From positions 4,898,001-4,962,000 of the forward strand of contig NZ_CP121682.1 of NCBI RefSeq assembly GCF_029760955.1: DNA of 64,000 nucleotides. The letters are read 5' to 3'. A program made the position numbers and the translations under genes. Under the pieces are notes generated by a model, which did not search any database, was not told where the DNA came from, and worked only from the letters and a program-made list of their open reading frames with translations. Numbering within the stretch: position 1 is the first letter of the stretch; every line of letters starts with the position of its first letter. This stretch comes from Streptomyces cathayae (GTDB lineage Bacteria; Actinomycetota; Actinomycetes; Streptomycetales; Streptomycetaceae). Positions 52,467-62,567 of this stretch are shown here, piece by piece.

Positions 52467-55400
52467 CGGGATCCCTCCAGGAACAGGGCGGACTCGGCGT
52501 CGACGTCGCGCAGGCTCCACAGCGTGGACCAGGCCTCGACGTCCGTGGACTCGTCGGCGTACGCCTTCAGGAGCGAGGGGGCACGACTGCCCCTCTGCGG
52601 CTCGAACAGCAGGCCGCTGTGGTTGTCGGCCTCGTCGCACCACCAGTCGACGAACTCGTCGAAGCCCCGGGACACGGCTTCGGTCTCCTCCGGCGTGACC
52701 TCGCCGACGCGCTCCAGGAGCACGGACTTGATGCGGCAGCGGAGCACGTGCTCGTAGGAAGCGACCTTGCCGGCGCCATTGTTGGGACGGGCAGCCGGGA
52801 CCATGATGCGGGCGAGGGCGACGATCACCGCATGCAGGCCCCGGTCGCGGGCGCGGGCGGAGAACGGGGTGACGGAGGTGGACTCGACCTCGCGGTACAG
52901 AGCCGAGTGGAAATGCTGGAAGCTCTCGTAGTGGGAACGGTCACGGGACCGGGACGAGTTGAGCATGACGGCGACCAGTCCCGGGTGCGCGCGGCCGACG
53001 CGGCTGGTCGCCTGGATGTACTCGGCGGTCGTCTGCGGCTGACCCATCACGGCCATGAGTCCGAGGCGGTCCACGTCCACGCCGACCGCGATCATGTTGG
53101 TGGCCAGAAGGACGTCCACGGTGTCCTCGTCGGGCAGTCGCTTCTCGATGCCCTTGAGACGGGTGGGGATCTCGCTGGCGTCGATACGGCTCGTCAGCTC
53201 CGAGTAGTTGGCGATCGAGCGGACCTTCACTCCCTCGCGCTCGGCGAGCATCTCCAGGTAGGCCACCACGTCGTCGTGGACCTGGAGTTCGGCCGCCGAC
53301 AGCAGCCGGAGGCTGTTGAAGTAGCCGACGAGGCTCCAGTACGCGTCTCGTACCTCGTCCTCGGTCTCCGCGTGCAGGGCCCGGTGCAGCAGGGTGGCGT
53401 AGGTGCGGATCAGCAGCGTGGCCTGGCTGGTGCCGGGGGCCAGCAGGCCGACGTAGCGGCGGCTCGCCTTCTCCTCGCGCGGAGTCTCCACGGCGAACCA
53501 CGAGTCGCGGGCGTCGAGTCCGGCGGGCGGGAACTGCCGCACCTCGCGGGCGAACAGGTTGCGTCCCTGGTCGGCGGCGCGACGGATGGTCGCCGTGGAG
53601 GCGATCACCTTCGGCCGGCCGGCGAGTGCGTCCACAGCTGTCTCGTAGAGACCGGTGAGGGTTCCCAACGGGCCGGAGATCAAGTGGAGTTCGTCCTGGA
53701 CGATCAGCTCCGGGGGAGGAGTGTCGCCGTCCGGGTCGTCACGGTTGAAGAGCGCCGCGGTCGCCGGCCGCCACGGCATCGACGCGAACTTGTCGACGGT
53801 GGCGATCACCAGCGTCGGCCGCGCGTCGTACACCGCCTCGTCGATCAGGTGGACGGGAAGACCGTCGGCGAAGTCGCAGCCCGCGCCCGGGCATCGGACA
53901 TACATCCGCTTCGCGACCTCGTCGGCTTCGTAGTCCCGCGCGTCGAGACGGGTTCCGCACCAGGGGCAGGCGTGTAGTTGGACCGGGTTCTCGGTGGCGA
54001 GGCGCTTGTCGAGGTTCGCACGAAGCTCGGTGAGCTTCAGACCCGCTTCTGCCAACGTGTTGGGGGTGGCCGAGCGTCCCACCCACATGCCGACGGAGAA
54101 CTCCTCGTGCCCCAGCTCGGGTGTACGACGCCGCATGTGCTCCATGGCGCACAGCAGGATCGCCGCACGTTCGAACTGCTGGAGGGTGAGCAGCCGCAGC
54201 GTGTAACGCATGAGGACGGTGACACCGCCACCGGCCCGGCCCTTGCGGATACGGCGCAGGAACGACGCGAGGGCGATCAGCCCGAGGTAGGCCTCCGTCT
54301 TGCCACCGCCGGTGGGGAACCACAGCAGATCGGCGGTCCCTCGATCAACGTGCTGAGGGTCCTCGATCCCGGCCAGGCACAGGAGCACGAACGCGATCTG
54401 GAAGGGACGCCAGCGACCGGCGGCCGGGTCGGGGAAGCCGACGCGGCCGCCCTTCACCCAGGCGCTGCGGGCGCGTTGGTCGGCCATGGCATGGTTGGCG
54501 AGCCGGAACGCCTTCATCAGATCGGGCTTGGTCCGCAACAGTTCGATGCCCTGGCGGATCCGGTCGAGTGCCTCGAGGCAGGCCCTCACCTGCTCCAGCG
54601 CGGCCTTCTCGTGAGGCCCGCCGGCCAGTTCCTCGGTCTCGGCCGCTTTGCGGGCGATCCAGAGGCCGTACCCGTCGGCGAGTGTTTCCAACGCGGTGAG
54701 GATCTCGGCGTCGGACCTCTCCGCCAGCCCCAGCATGGACAGCGCCGAGCTGTCGATCTCGGGATTGGAGTCGGTGAGCAGCACCTCCACCGTCGGCACG
54801 AACTGGCTGCGCACCTCGGCGACGGCGATCTCCGGGGCGGTGTCGGTCACGCCGACCGGCGACGGGTTCCAGTCCCATTCGGCGGCGCAGCCGTGCCCGA
54901 CGGCGAAGGTCGGGGCGTGGCGGTGCAACAACCGACTCGTGGCGATCTCCGGGTCGTGGGCGCCGGCCGGGGCCGGGCGTTCGACGAACGCGGTGGAACC
55001 GTCGGCGGCCCGAATCGTCAGACCGCACTGGAACAGGGAGAACGCGTCCTGGAGGTCCCATTCGCCGATCTTCTGCGTGTTGATCAGCGTGACCGTGATC
55101 GTGACCGTACCGGTGGTCGGATCGACGCGGCGGATGTTGACATGCAGGGAGGCTTCGTCAGTGAGCCTGATCGGCCCCTTCGGGGCTGCCTCGGTCACGA
55201 CGAAGCGCAGGTCGGGGAACGAGAGCTCCCTGCGCCGCCACTGTTCCCGCTGGTCGGCAGTGGTGCGGGCCTCGGCGCGACGGGCCGGGATCCGCTTGCC
55301 GTCGGCGTCGGTGGGCTCGTAGACGGCCGCGCGCGCCGAGACCACGATCGTGTCGCTTATGGCCGGCTTGACCGCGAAGGTCAGCCCCATGGTGGAGGGT

Positions 55401-55708
55401 CGCCGGTCCCCCGAGGCGCCGACCTCCGGCGAGGCGCCGGAGTCCTCGCCGTCGCCACGGGTGGTGAGGGGTATGTCGTCCGGGCCGTCCTGCTCGGCGG
55501 CCTCCTCCTGCTTTCGTTCCTTCGTGGCACGCGGGTACAGCACGCCGGTCAGATAGCGGTCGATCGGCGCGTCCTGGGTGAGGAGCTCGTCCCGGTCCTC
55601 CTGCTCGGCGTCCTGCGCGGGACCGAGGAGTTCACGGCGGAGGCCCACCAGGAGTTCCTCGTCCCGGACCCGGTAGTGCTCGGAGTGGCGGCCTGCCACG
55701 TGTGTCAT
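52463..55708 (-). CDS. DrmA-like SF2 helicase of a DISARM-related system
   Basis: The 1081-residue protein has Walker A FPTGGGKT (464-471), an RYTLRLLTLQQF segment, four cysteines of a zinc finger (581, 584, 606, 611 in CPWCGTRLD and RCPGAGCDF), DELH at 672-675 and QATSRVGR at 899-906. N-terminal residues 1-430 resemble the family's own region (IADTIVVSARAA and WVKGGRVGFPDPAAGRWRPFQIAFVLLCLAGI). This fits DrmA. Its stop overlaps the drmB-like start by 4 bp and its start overlaps the UvrD-like stop (ATGA). ATG 55708 is chosen. Confidence 0.85.
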   Translation of the reverse strand: MTHVAGRHSEHYRVRDEELLVGLRRELLGPAQDAEQEDRDELLTQDAPIDRYLTGVLYPRATKERKQEEAAEQDGPDDIPLTTRGDGEDSGASPEVGASGDRRPSTMGLTFAVKPAISDTIVVSARAAVYEPTDADGKRIPARRAEARTTADQREQWRRRELSFPDLRFVVTEAAPKGPIRLTDEASLHVNIRRVDPTTGTVTITVTLINTQKIGEWDLQDAFSLFQCGLTIRAADGSTAFVERPAPAGAHDPEIATSRLLHRHAPTFAVGHGCAAEWDWNPSPVGVTDTAPEIAVAEVRSQFVPTVEVLLTDSNPEIDSSALSMLGLAERSDAEILTALETLADGYGLWIARKAAETEELAGGPHEKAALEQVRACLEALDRIRQGIELLRTKPDLMKAFRLANHAMADQRARSAWVKGGRVGFPDPAAGRWRPFQIAFVLLCLAGIEDPQHVDRGTADLLWFPTGGGKTEAYLGLIALASFLRRIRKGRAGGGVTVLMRYTLRLLTLQQFERAAILLCAMEHMRRRTPELGHEEFSVGMWVGRSATPNTLAEAGLKLTELRANLDKRLATENPVQLHACPWCGTRLDARDYEADEVAKRMYVRCPGAGCDFADGLPVHLIDEAVYDARPTLVIATVDKFASMPWRPATAALFNRDDPDGDTPPPELIVQDELHLISGPLGTLTGLYETAVDALAGRPKVIASTATIRRAADQGRNLFAREVRQFPPAGLDARDSWFAVETPREEKASRRYVGLLAPGTSQATLLIRTYATLLHRALHAETEDEVRDAYWSLVGYFNSLRLLSAAELQVHDDVVAYLEMLAEREGVKVRSIANYSELTSRIDASEIPTRLKGIEKRLPDEDTVDVLLATNMIAVGVDVDRLGLMAVMGQPQTTAEYIQATSRVGRAHPGLVAVMLNSSRSRDRSHYESFQHFHSALYREVESTSVTPFSARARDRGLHAVIVALARIMVPAARPNNGAGKVASYEHVLRCRIKSVLLERVGEVTPEETEAVSRGFDEFVDWWCDEADNHSGLLFEPQRGSRAPSLLKAYADESTDVEAWSTLWSLRDVDAESALFLEGSR

Positions 55709-57609
55709 GCGTGCTGCTCCTTGTTGTCGTCGGCTCGGCGATATCGACCTATACCGGTGATCCGGGGAGCGATCCACACGCCCCGGTCACCGAGGCCGGC
55801 ATTGGCGCCGGCCGCGGTGCTGCCCGTCACGGTCTCCAACGTGTCGACCCGCAGCCCGTGGACCTCTTCGGGCCACCAGGGGTCCCAGGTCCGGTTGACC
55901 TTCTGCACCTGGAACAGCGCCTCGCGGAACCACTGGGACACCTCACCGATCTCCCGCCCGTCGTGCAGCAGGGCGTACGGAGGGCTCTGGGTCTCGCCCA
56001 TCGGCAGATCGTGGAGTCTGCGCAGCAGTACCTCATGTCCGGGACGGACCTGTTCCAGTAGGTACATCTGGCCGGCGACCGCGTCCGCCTCGTGGCCGGG
56101 CGGGTTGTCGCGACACACGTCGCCGGCCTGGGCGACGATCCCGTAGCGGTCGTAAGGACGCCACCCCCCGAGGTAGAGGCGGCCGTCGCGGCGGCGCCCC
56201 GCCCGCCTGAACTGGGGCAATTCAGGCGGGGTCACGTGGTACAGGTCCTGGCGGGCACGCGTCATCGCCACGTACAGAGCACGGGCCTCGGCGGGGAGGT
56301 CCAGTTCCCGCTCGAAGCGCTTGCGCAGTCCGGCGACGGTCGGCGGGGTCAGGATGATCACACGGTCGAACTCCAGACCCTTGGCCCGGTGCACGGTCGA
56401 GACGACGACCCGGGCGGTCTCCGGGTCCGCCGCCTCGTCGGGAAACCTGCCGTCGGCGACCGCGCGGCGCAGCCGGTCCAGATCGAGCACACTGCGGCCT
56501 GCTCCGCGTGCGACCCGGCGCAACACCGTCCACAGGGCGTCGATGTTCGGCTCGTACGGGAGCGGGATCTCCGACAGGAGCGCACGGAACCGGTCCTCGG
56601 TGAGGCCGGTCGCCTCCGTGCGGCGCAGCAGCTCGGCCACCCAGTACGGCACCGGACGCTCTTCGAGCGGGCGCCGCAGCCGGTGGTCGACTCCGTGGGT
56701 GTGCAGCAGGGAGGAGACCACGAGGGCCTGCTGGTTGTCACGCGTGAGGACGGCACACGTGTCGGAGGGGTCCCGCAGGCCGTTCAGGGTGAACTCGTCG
56801 TCGAGGTCGCCCAGGTTGTTCGCCGGGTCCAGAAGAAGGTCGCGCAGTTCGTCGTAGAGCGTTTCCGCTTCGTCGGGGTCCTTGAGTTGCTGGAGGCGAG
56901 GGCCGTGCGTCAGCGCGACACGGGCCTCGGTGGTGGTGGCCCGGAAGTTCCGGGTGAGCCGCAGTTCCACCAGGTCCTCGGGGTAGGAGCAGCGCAGCCA
57001 GTCGAAGAACCGGCCGGTCTCGTCGGCGCGTTCACCCAGGTCCGCGATCTGGAAGCCGTAGACGGACTGGGCGGCGTCGCCGACGACGGTGAAGCCGCAA
57101 CTGTCCTGGTACCGGTCGAGAAGTGTCTCCACCAGCTCCCGGCGCACGCCCAGCAGATCCTGCACCTCGTCGATCACGACATGGGCCGGCGGGATCGCGT
57201 CGCCGGTCTCCAGCGCCCCCTTCTCGATCGCGCGGGTCGTGGCGGCGATCCTCTCGTCGAAGCCGACAGTCCCCCACTCGCCGTCCGGATGCGCATGGAG
57301 GAGCACCTCGTAGGCCCAGGCGTCGAAGGTACGTGCGCGCACCCGGTGTGCTCGTTCCCCGTGCCGGGAGATCCGTTCGCGCAGCTCCCGGGCGGCGGCC
57401 CGGGAGAAGGTGAGCACGAGGATCTCTGCGGCCTCCAGTGTCTGCTCGGGGTCCTCCTGACCGCACAGCGCGTCGAGCCGCCGCACCAGGGTGTGGGTCT
57501 TTCCCGCTCCGGCGCCCGCGGTGACCAGGACGCGTGCGTCCCAGGGCTGCTCGACCACGGCCAGTTGCTCGTCGGTGAGCGTGGGGCTGTCGAGGTAGAC
57601 GTCGGTCAC
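55705..57609 (-). CDS. UvrD/Rep-type helicase
   Basis: The 634-residue SF1 helicase has Walker A GAGAGKT (32-38), motif II DEVQD (147-151), motif III-like VVGDAAQSVYGF, the LTRNFRATTT segment, STVHRAKGLEFD (motif V) and ALYVAMTRARQDLYH (motif VI). It starts GTG 57609 inside the stop of the giant gene (GTGA) and ends in the DrmA-like start. A UvrD-like enzyme is not part of canonical DISARM. The C-terminal 110 residues are unrecognised. Confidence 0.88.
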   Translation of the reverse strand: MTDVYLDSPTLTDEQLAVVEQPWDARVLVTAGAGAGKTHTLVRRLDALCGQEDPEQTLEAAEILVLTFSRAAARELRERISRHGERAHRVRARTFDAWAYEVLLHAHPDGEWGTVGFDERIAATTRAIEKGALETGDAIPPAHVVIDEVQDLLGVRRELVETLLDRYQDSCGFTVVGDAAQSVYGFQIADLGERADETGRFFDWLRCSYPEDLVELRLTRNFRATTTEARVALTHGPRLQQLKDPDEAETLYDELRDLLLDPANNLGDLDDEFTLNGLRDPSDTCAVLTRDNQQALVVSSLLHTHGVDHRLRRPLEERPVPYWVAELLRRTEATGLTEDRFRALLSEIPLPYEPNIDALWTVLRRVARGAGRSVLDLDRLRRAVADGRFPDEAADPETARVVVSTVHRAKGLEFDRVIILTPPTVAGLRKRFERELDLPAEARALYVAMTRARQDLYHVTPPELPQFRRAGRRRDGRLYLGGWRPYDRYGIVAQAGDVCRDNPPGHEADAVAGQMYLLEQVRPGHEVLLRRLHDLPMGETQSPPYALLHDGREIGEVSQWFREALFQVQKVNRTWDPWWPEEVHGLRVDTLETVTGSTAAGANAGLGDRGVWIAPRITGIGRYRRADDNKEQHA

Positions 57610-60600
57610 TTCCGGCTCCAGAGGTGCTCGAACTGGGTGAAGGCGAGACGCGTGTCGAAGTTGGCGACGTTGTCGCTGACGTTGAGGATCAGACAGCTTT
57701 CCTTGCCGCCGTTCAGCGGTCCGCGCAGTCCGCGACCGATCATCTGCTGGTACACGTTGGTGCTGTAGACCGGCCGGGCAACGACCACGGCACGAGTGGC
57801 CGGTGCGTCGAATCCCTGGGTGAGCACACCGTAGTTGGTGAGGACCCGGATGCGGCCGTTCCGGAAATTCTCGATGCGGGTGCGACGGTCCTGAGCGCTG
57901 GTCGTCGAGTCCACGGCGGCGGACGGGACTCCCCGGTCGTTGAGCAGGGCTGCCAGGTACTTGGCGTGGTCGACTGAGGTGGCGAAGAGCAGCGTCGGCC
58001 AGTCGTCCGGTAGTTCGGCCACCGAGTCGACGATGCGTCGGCTTCGTGCGTGGTCGTCGGCGAGCCGGTGTTCGGCGGAGCGAGAGAGCATGGCCATTCG
58101 ATCGGCGTGTGTCTTCTCGTCCTGTGTGAGCTCGATACGGCCGCCCTCGAGGGTGCGGTGCTCGACCTGGGCGAGCATGCCCCAGTCCTGGAGGTCGCGG
58201 TACGGGTCACCCGACGGGAAGACTCCTTGGTCGAGTCGTTTGTTACCGAAGCGGGTGGCGAGGCGACGGGTCTCGTCCTCGTTGGTGTTCCGGAACGGGG
58301 TCGCCGTCAGACCGAGCAGATGCCGAGTGGTCTCGTACTGGGTGAGGCCCAACCGGCCGAGGACGTCGGTGTATCGCTTGGAGATGGCGGTGTGCGCCTC
58401 GTCCACGATCACCAGGGTGGCCTCGCGCAGCCAGGCGTACTGGTCGGCGCTCAGGCACTTTTCCAGCTTGGCGTCGGTGGCGACCACCAGGTGCGGGTGG
58501 TCCGCCACGTTCCCGACCTCGTTGGTGCTCCACAGCCGGCTGATGGTGAGCGGGCGTTCGGCGCCGACCTTGCTCCAGACGAACTTCCAGCTTTGGACGG
58601 CCTGTTCGCACAGCTCCTCGGTCTGCGCTATCCACAGGAGCGGACCCTTGAGGTCGCCGACCCGCTTCACCCAGCGGATCACGGCCTCAGCAGTCACCCG
58701 GGTCTTGCCGGCCCCCGTGGGCAGGGACAGCATTCCGCGTTGGGGGGCCAGCCGGTCGAGCATCCGGGAGATGTTCCGGACCAGATCCTCCTGGTAGGCG
58801 TGCAGGCTCGGGAAGTCCCGAGGGCCCTCGACGGTCTCGAACGGGGGAGGAGACGGAGTCCGTGAACCGGCGAACGCGACGGGCAGTCCCAGTTCCGAGA
58901 CGAATGCGATGGCAGCCGACGAACCTCCGTAGGAGACAGGTGCGTTGGGGAAGCGTGCCTGGATGTCCCGGGCATGCTCCTTGAGCACCCCGTCGCCGTG
59001 TGCGTTGAACGCCATCTGCGCGATCCGGTGCCCGGACGGCTCCACCCCGCCGGTCTCCTGCAGTTCCGCCTCCATCAATCCCTCGGGGAAACCGGTCCGG
59101 AGCGCGTCCGCGCCGATCAGCAGCTCGATCTTGGTCACCACGTCGTCGGCTTCACGCACCGCCCTCTGCGCCGCCTTCAAGGCGCTGTCCCGGGCCATGC
59201 GGTCCTGGAGTTCCAGCACGGCACGGCAGCCGGCGGCGCCGAGGCCGAGGCCGAGCTCGCGGTCGATCAGGCGCAGCATCGGCTCGGGCTCCAGCGGTAC
59301 CAGGACCTTGACGGTGCTGTCCTGGCGCACGGCGTCCAAGGGGGAGGCGTGCGTGCCGTTGGGTGTACGGGTGACCTCCTCGAGCTCGCTGCACCGTTGC
59401 ACCATGCTGTGCCGGTTCCCGCTGTTCAGTCGCTGCCGCAGGGCGGGGAACAGCTCGACCAGGGGGACCGGTTCGCCCGCCGGTACTTCGCGGGTCTCCA
59501 GGCTGATCACATCGGTGTAGCGGAGCATGCCCCACTTCTCGATCATCAGCTCTGCGTCGTCGGCGGTCGGCACGAGCAGCGCCGGGAGCTGCTCGGCGCG
59601 CAGCGCCTGGTACTGAGCGGTCCCGACGGCGACGGTGATCTCGTCGTCGGGACGGGTGCCCCAGGCGTCGCCGATCCGGCAGCGCGTCAGGGAGTCCTCG
59701 GGAAAGTCCGCGTCGAACCGGGTCAGCATCACATAGGTGGCGCCGACGAAGGAGTCGTCCTCGCTGCGGGTCACCTCGTCGAGGAGTACGTCCCAGCGGT
59801 CGGCGGGAACCTCGTCGACGGTGATCGGGAGCCGGAGCCTGCGGGCCTTCTCGGGTGAGATGTCGGCCACCGGCAGCACGTCCCGGTAGGCGGCGAGCTG
59901 CGGGCCGACGGCCTCCCTGAGCGGCTTGATGCCCTGGGAGGTGGCGATCGTGCCGAACTTCACCAGCATCCACCGGATCGGCGAGATCACTGCCTGTCGA
60001 GTGCTGCTCTGCGCACCGATCTGGCGTGTCCAGTTGTCCACCACGGCGTCGTCGGGCAGCACCTTCAGGAAGGCGGCGCGGGATTCCTCGGACAGGGCGC
60101 GGAAGAGGTGGAGCGAACCACCGACGGGGGCGCCCTCGACCTTGATCCGGTTCAGCGCGGGACGCGGGGCTCGGCTGTCCAGGCTGCGCAGGTAGGTGGC
60201 GTGGACAGCTTCACGGTACTCCTCGAACCATGGCTCGCCCTCCTGTGGCCGCACCGAGCCGGAGGGGCGTTCCCGCAGGCCGATCTGGGGGAAGAAGGGG
60301 GTGTCGTCGGAGTGGAACGCCATGTCGACGGCCACGCTCGGGTCGCGCTTCGCGTCGACGACAGGCCCCGGAAGCATGCAGCCCTCGGCCGGCCGGAACC
60401 GACCGTCGGCGGTCCGCACCCGGAGCGTGGAACGCGCGTCGGGCACCCGCTCCAAGACCTTGTCAGTCAGTCGGCGGACCCCCGCCTGACGGAACAGCTC
60501 CCAGAACCGCTCCCAGTCCGAGTCGCTGTAGTGGTCGAAACCCTGGTCGAGGACGCTGACGAAACGGCCCTCGGCATCGGCTTCCCGAATGCCCAGGCTG

Positions 60601-62372
60601 TTGAGCGCGTGATGCAGCGACGGATCCTGGGAGAGCTTGTCGACCACGTACACCAGGGCCTCGCGCAGACCGCCCTGATCGGCACGGCGGAACACCCTGC
60701 CTGGCACGGGGGCGACGAGGCCGTGTTCCTCGGTGAGCACGATGCGGGCCTTGCGGGCCTCCTCGGCGTAGGGGGAGCGGGCGTCGATCATGTCGGCGAG
60801 GATGCGGACGGCCACCGCCGACGCCTCGGGAGTGCCGCTCTCGACCAAGGCCTCCAGCCACTCCTTGACGTCGGTTCGCCGGTGTCCGGCCGCGCTGATG
60901 ATGTGCTCGACCTTTCCGGAACGCAGGACGTCCGCCTCCGCGCTGGGGTGCAGCCAGTCCGAAGGGCGCCCGGGGCATTCGTGCCACATGCGCAGCCAGC
61001 TGGACAACTTCTTCAGGTCCTTGTCGAACCGCGGGTGGATCCGCAGCCGCGTGGGGACGCGCAGGATGCCGTCCTGATCGGGCAGCGACGGGCGGTCCGC
61101 GGTGCGGGCCCAGATCTCCCGGGTCAGGAACTCGTCGGCCCAGCTGATCGCCTCCTTGACACGGCCGGGCAGCAGGGGCAGGTAGGCGGCCGGGTCCTCG
61201 GCGGGAGCGAGGGCGGGCAGAGTGTCGACGACCAGCTTCGCCGACACCCGGATCATCTCCTGGTTGAACGGGGAGGAGTCCAGGAGGTTCTGCCGGTCCT
61301 CGTTGGTCTTCCAGGCGCCGTTGAGAATGCCGCTCAGCGACATCTCGTACTTGGTGGGGAAGAAGGACCAGAACTTGCCGCGTCCACGTGACCGCGGGCT
61401 GACGTACAGGCCGCTCTCCGGGTCCTTCTCCTGTGCGGGGACTGCCCAGGAGAGGTCGAGGGAGAGTCGGTCGTGCAGCTCTCCGGCGTCGTCGCGGGCC
61501 GCCGTGCCGGGCTCGTGGGTGGTGGTGAACACGCGCCACCGGTCGGTTGCCAGGGCCTTTCCGGTCCGCTCCTCGACCACGGTGTGCAGGTCGCCGGTCT
61601 GCCTGCTGGTCAGGGTCCGACGTGCCATGGGGCGCGGCCGGCGGTCCTCCAGGACGACCGTGGCGACGTGCGGCGAGAAGAGCTGGAAGCCGACCGGGAA
61701 CTCCTCGCGCGGTTCGCCGTGGTCCTTGGCGCGACCGCCGTGCATGTCCCGGCCCAGCCGGTCGTCGGCATTCGGCAGCAGGGGCAGGCGGACGACGGTG
61801 GTGGCCCAGCTCAGCAACTCGTCCAGGACGTGATCGGAAGCGCGCTCGGCCCGCGCGTCGAGAGGCCGGGCCATCCGCAGCACGGGGGCGTCGAATTCCG
61901 GGCCGTAGCGCGCTGTCACGCCGGGCACGGCCTTGATCTGCTCGTACGACCAGGCACGGTCGAATCCGAAACTTCCGGTGCTACTGAAGAATTCCGGTGC
62001 GTTGGTCACCACAAGAACGGATTTCACGCCGACGCCGAATCGTCCGATCTGGCCTCCGCGCTTCTTCGACATGCTCATCCGGAGAATCGTCTCCGCGCCT
62101 TCCGGGGTGACAGGGAATCCCTCGTTGGCGCAGTACAGATGGGTCTCTGTGAGGACCACGTGCACTTTCCCGCCGGGTTCTCCGGCGATCTCGTCGGCCG
62201 CGTTCTGGACCAGTTCGAAAAGCTGCCGGTCACCGTATCCACCTTGAGTGATACGGCGTTCTCCGTTGGCATGCTCGGCGACGAGGCCGGGATCTACGGA
62301 ATAAGTCTGCAGGACACGGGTGGACTGTTCGAGAACGGTTTGGATAACAGAGGAGGAAGACGGCGTCGACAT
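57606..62372 (-). CDS. Sacsin-like GHKL ATPase fused to SF2 helicase
   Basis: The 1588-residue protein starts with a GHKL/Hsp90-type ATPase: LFELVQNAADE (N-box, about 51-61), LYCANEGFPVTPEGAETIL and IGRFGVGVKSVL (109-120). A middle region of roughly 950 residues has no clear family. The C-terminal helicase has PTGAGKT (1218-1224), VDEAH (1323-1327), LTATPFRN and QQMIGRGLRGP (1542-1552). ATG 62372 is preceded by CAGGAGTGCAGGAACA; a longer open frame from GTG 62567 starts right after the small upstream gene but has unlikely composition. It is the first large gene of the operon. Confidence 0.85.
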   Translation of the reverse strand: MSTPSSSSVIQTVLEQSTRVLQTYSVDPGLVAEHANGERRITQGGYGDRQLFELVQNAADEIAGEPGGKVHVVLTETHLYCANEGFPVTPEGAETILRMSMSKKRGGQIGRFGVGVKSVLVVTNAPEFFSSTGSFGFDRAWSYEQIKAVPGVTARYGPEFDAPVLRMARPLDARAERASDHVLDELLSWATTVVRLPLLPNADDRLGRDMHGGRAKDHGEPREEFPVGFQLFSPHVATVVLEDRRPRPMARRTLTSRQTGDLHTVVEERTGKALATDRWRVFTTTHEPGTAARDDAGELHDRLSLDLSWAVPAQEKDPESGLYVSPRSRGRGKFWSFFPTKYEMSLSGILNGAWKTNEDRQNLLDSSPFNQEMIRVSAKLVVDTLPALAPAEDPAAYLPLLPGRVKEAISWADEFLTREIWARTADRPSLPDQDGILRVPTRLRIHPRFDKDLKKLSSWLRMWHECPGRPSDWLHPSAEADVLRSGKVEHIISAAGHRRTDVKEWLEALVESGTPEASAVAVRILADMIDARSPYAEEARKARIVLTEEHGLVAPVPGRVFRRADQGGLREALVYVVDKLSQDPSLHHALNSLGIREADAEGRFVSVLDQGFDHYSDSDWERFWELFRQAGVRRLTDKVLERVPDARSTLRVRTADGRFRPAEGCMLPGPVVDAKRDPSVAVDMAFHSDDTPFFPQIGLRERPSGSVRPQEGEPWFEEYREAVHATYLRSLDSRAPRPALNRIKVEGAPVGGSLHLFRALSEESRAAFLKVLPDDAVVDNWTRQIGAQSSTRQAVISPIRWMLVKFGTIATSQGIKPLREAVGPQLAAYRDVLPVADISPEKARRLRLPITVDEVPADRWDVLLDEVTRSEDDSFVGATYVMLTRFDADFPEDSLTRCRIGDAWGTRPDDEITVAVGTAQYQALRAEQLPALLVPTADDAELMIEKWGMLRYTDVISLETREVPAGEPVPLVELFPALRQRLNSGNRHSMVQRCSELEEVTRTPNGTHASPLDAVRQDSTVKVLVPLEPEPMLRLIDRELGLGLGAAGCRAVLELQDRMARDSALKAAQRAVREADDVVTKIELLIGADALRTGFPEGLMEAELQETGGVEPSGHRIAQMAFNAHGDGVLKEHARDIQARFPNAPVSYGGSSAAIAFVSELGLPVAFAGSRTPSPPPFETVEGPRDFPSLHAYQEDLVRNISRMLDRLAPQRGMLSLPTGAGKTRVTAEAVIRWVKRVGDLKGPLLWIAQTEELCEQAVQSWKFVWSKVGAERPLTISRLWSTNEVGNVADHPHLVVATDAKLEKCLSADQYAWLREATLVIVDEAHTAISKRYTDVLGRLGLTQYETTRHLLGLTATPFRNTNEDETRRLATRFGNKRLDQGVFPSGDPYRDLQDWGMLAQVEHRTLEGGRIELTQDEKTHADRMAMLSRSAEHRLADDHARSRRIVDSVAELPDDWPTLLFATSVDHAKYLAALLNDRGVPSAAVDSTTSAQDRRTRIENFRNGRIRVLTNYGVLTQGFDAPATRAVVVARPVYSTNVYQQMIGRGLRGPLNGGKESCLILNVSDNVANFDTRLAFTQFEHLWSRK

Positions 62373-62567
62373 TGTTCCTGCACTCCTGTTGATGTCAAGT
62401 TCCGGAATAATGAGCGGGAGCGCGGGCCGGCGGATCGATTCACGATTCGCCGGCTCAGCTGCTTCCGTCGTGCCACGGCGTCGGACGACCACCGACCTGG
62501 GTCCCCGAAGATGTTCAGGGGAGGGCGGACGACACTCCGAGCGACGTGTTATGTGGGGGGACTTCAC

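Noticed and set aside
62372..62567. Longer N-terminus of the giant GHKL-helicase starting at GTG 62567
   Set aside because: The extra 65 residues are basic and Pro-rich without family match, and ATG 62372 has a better ribosome binding site.
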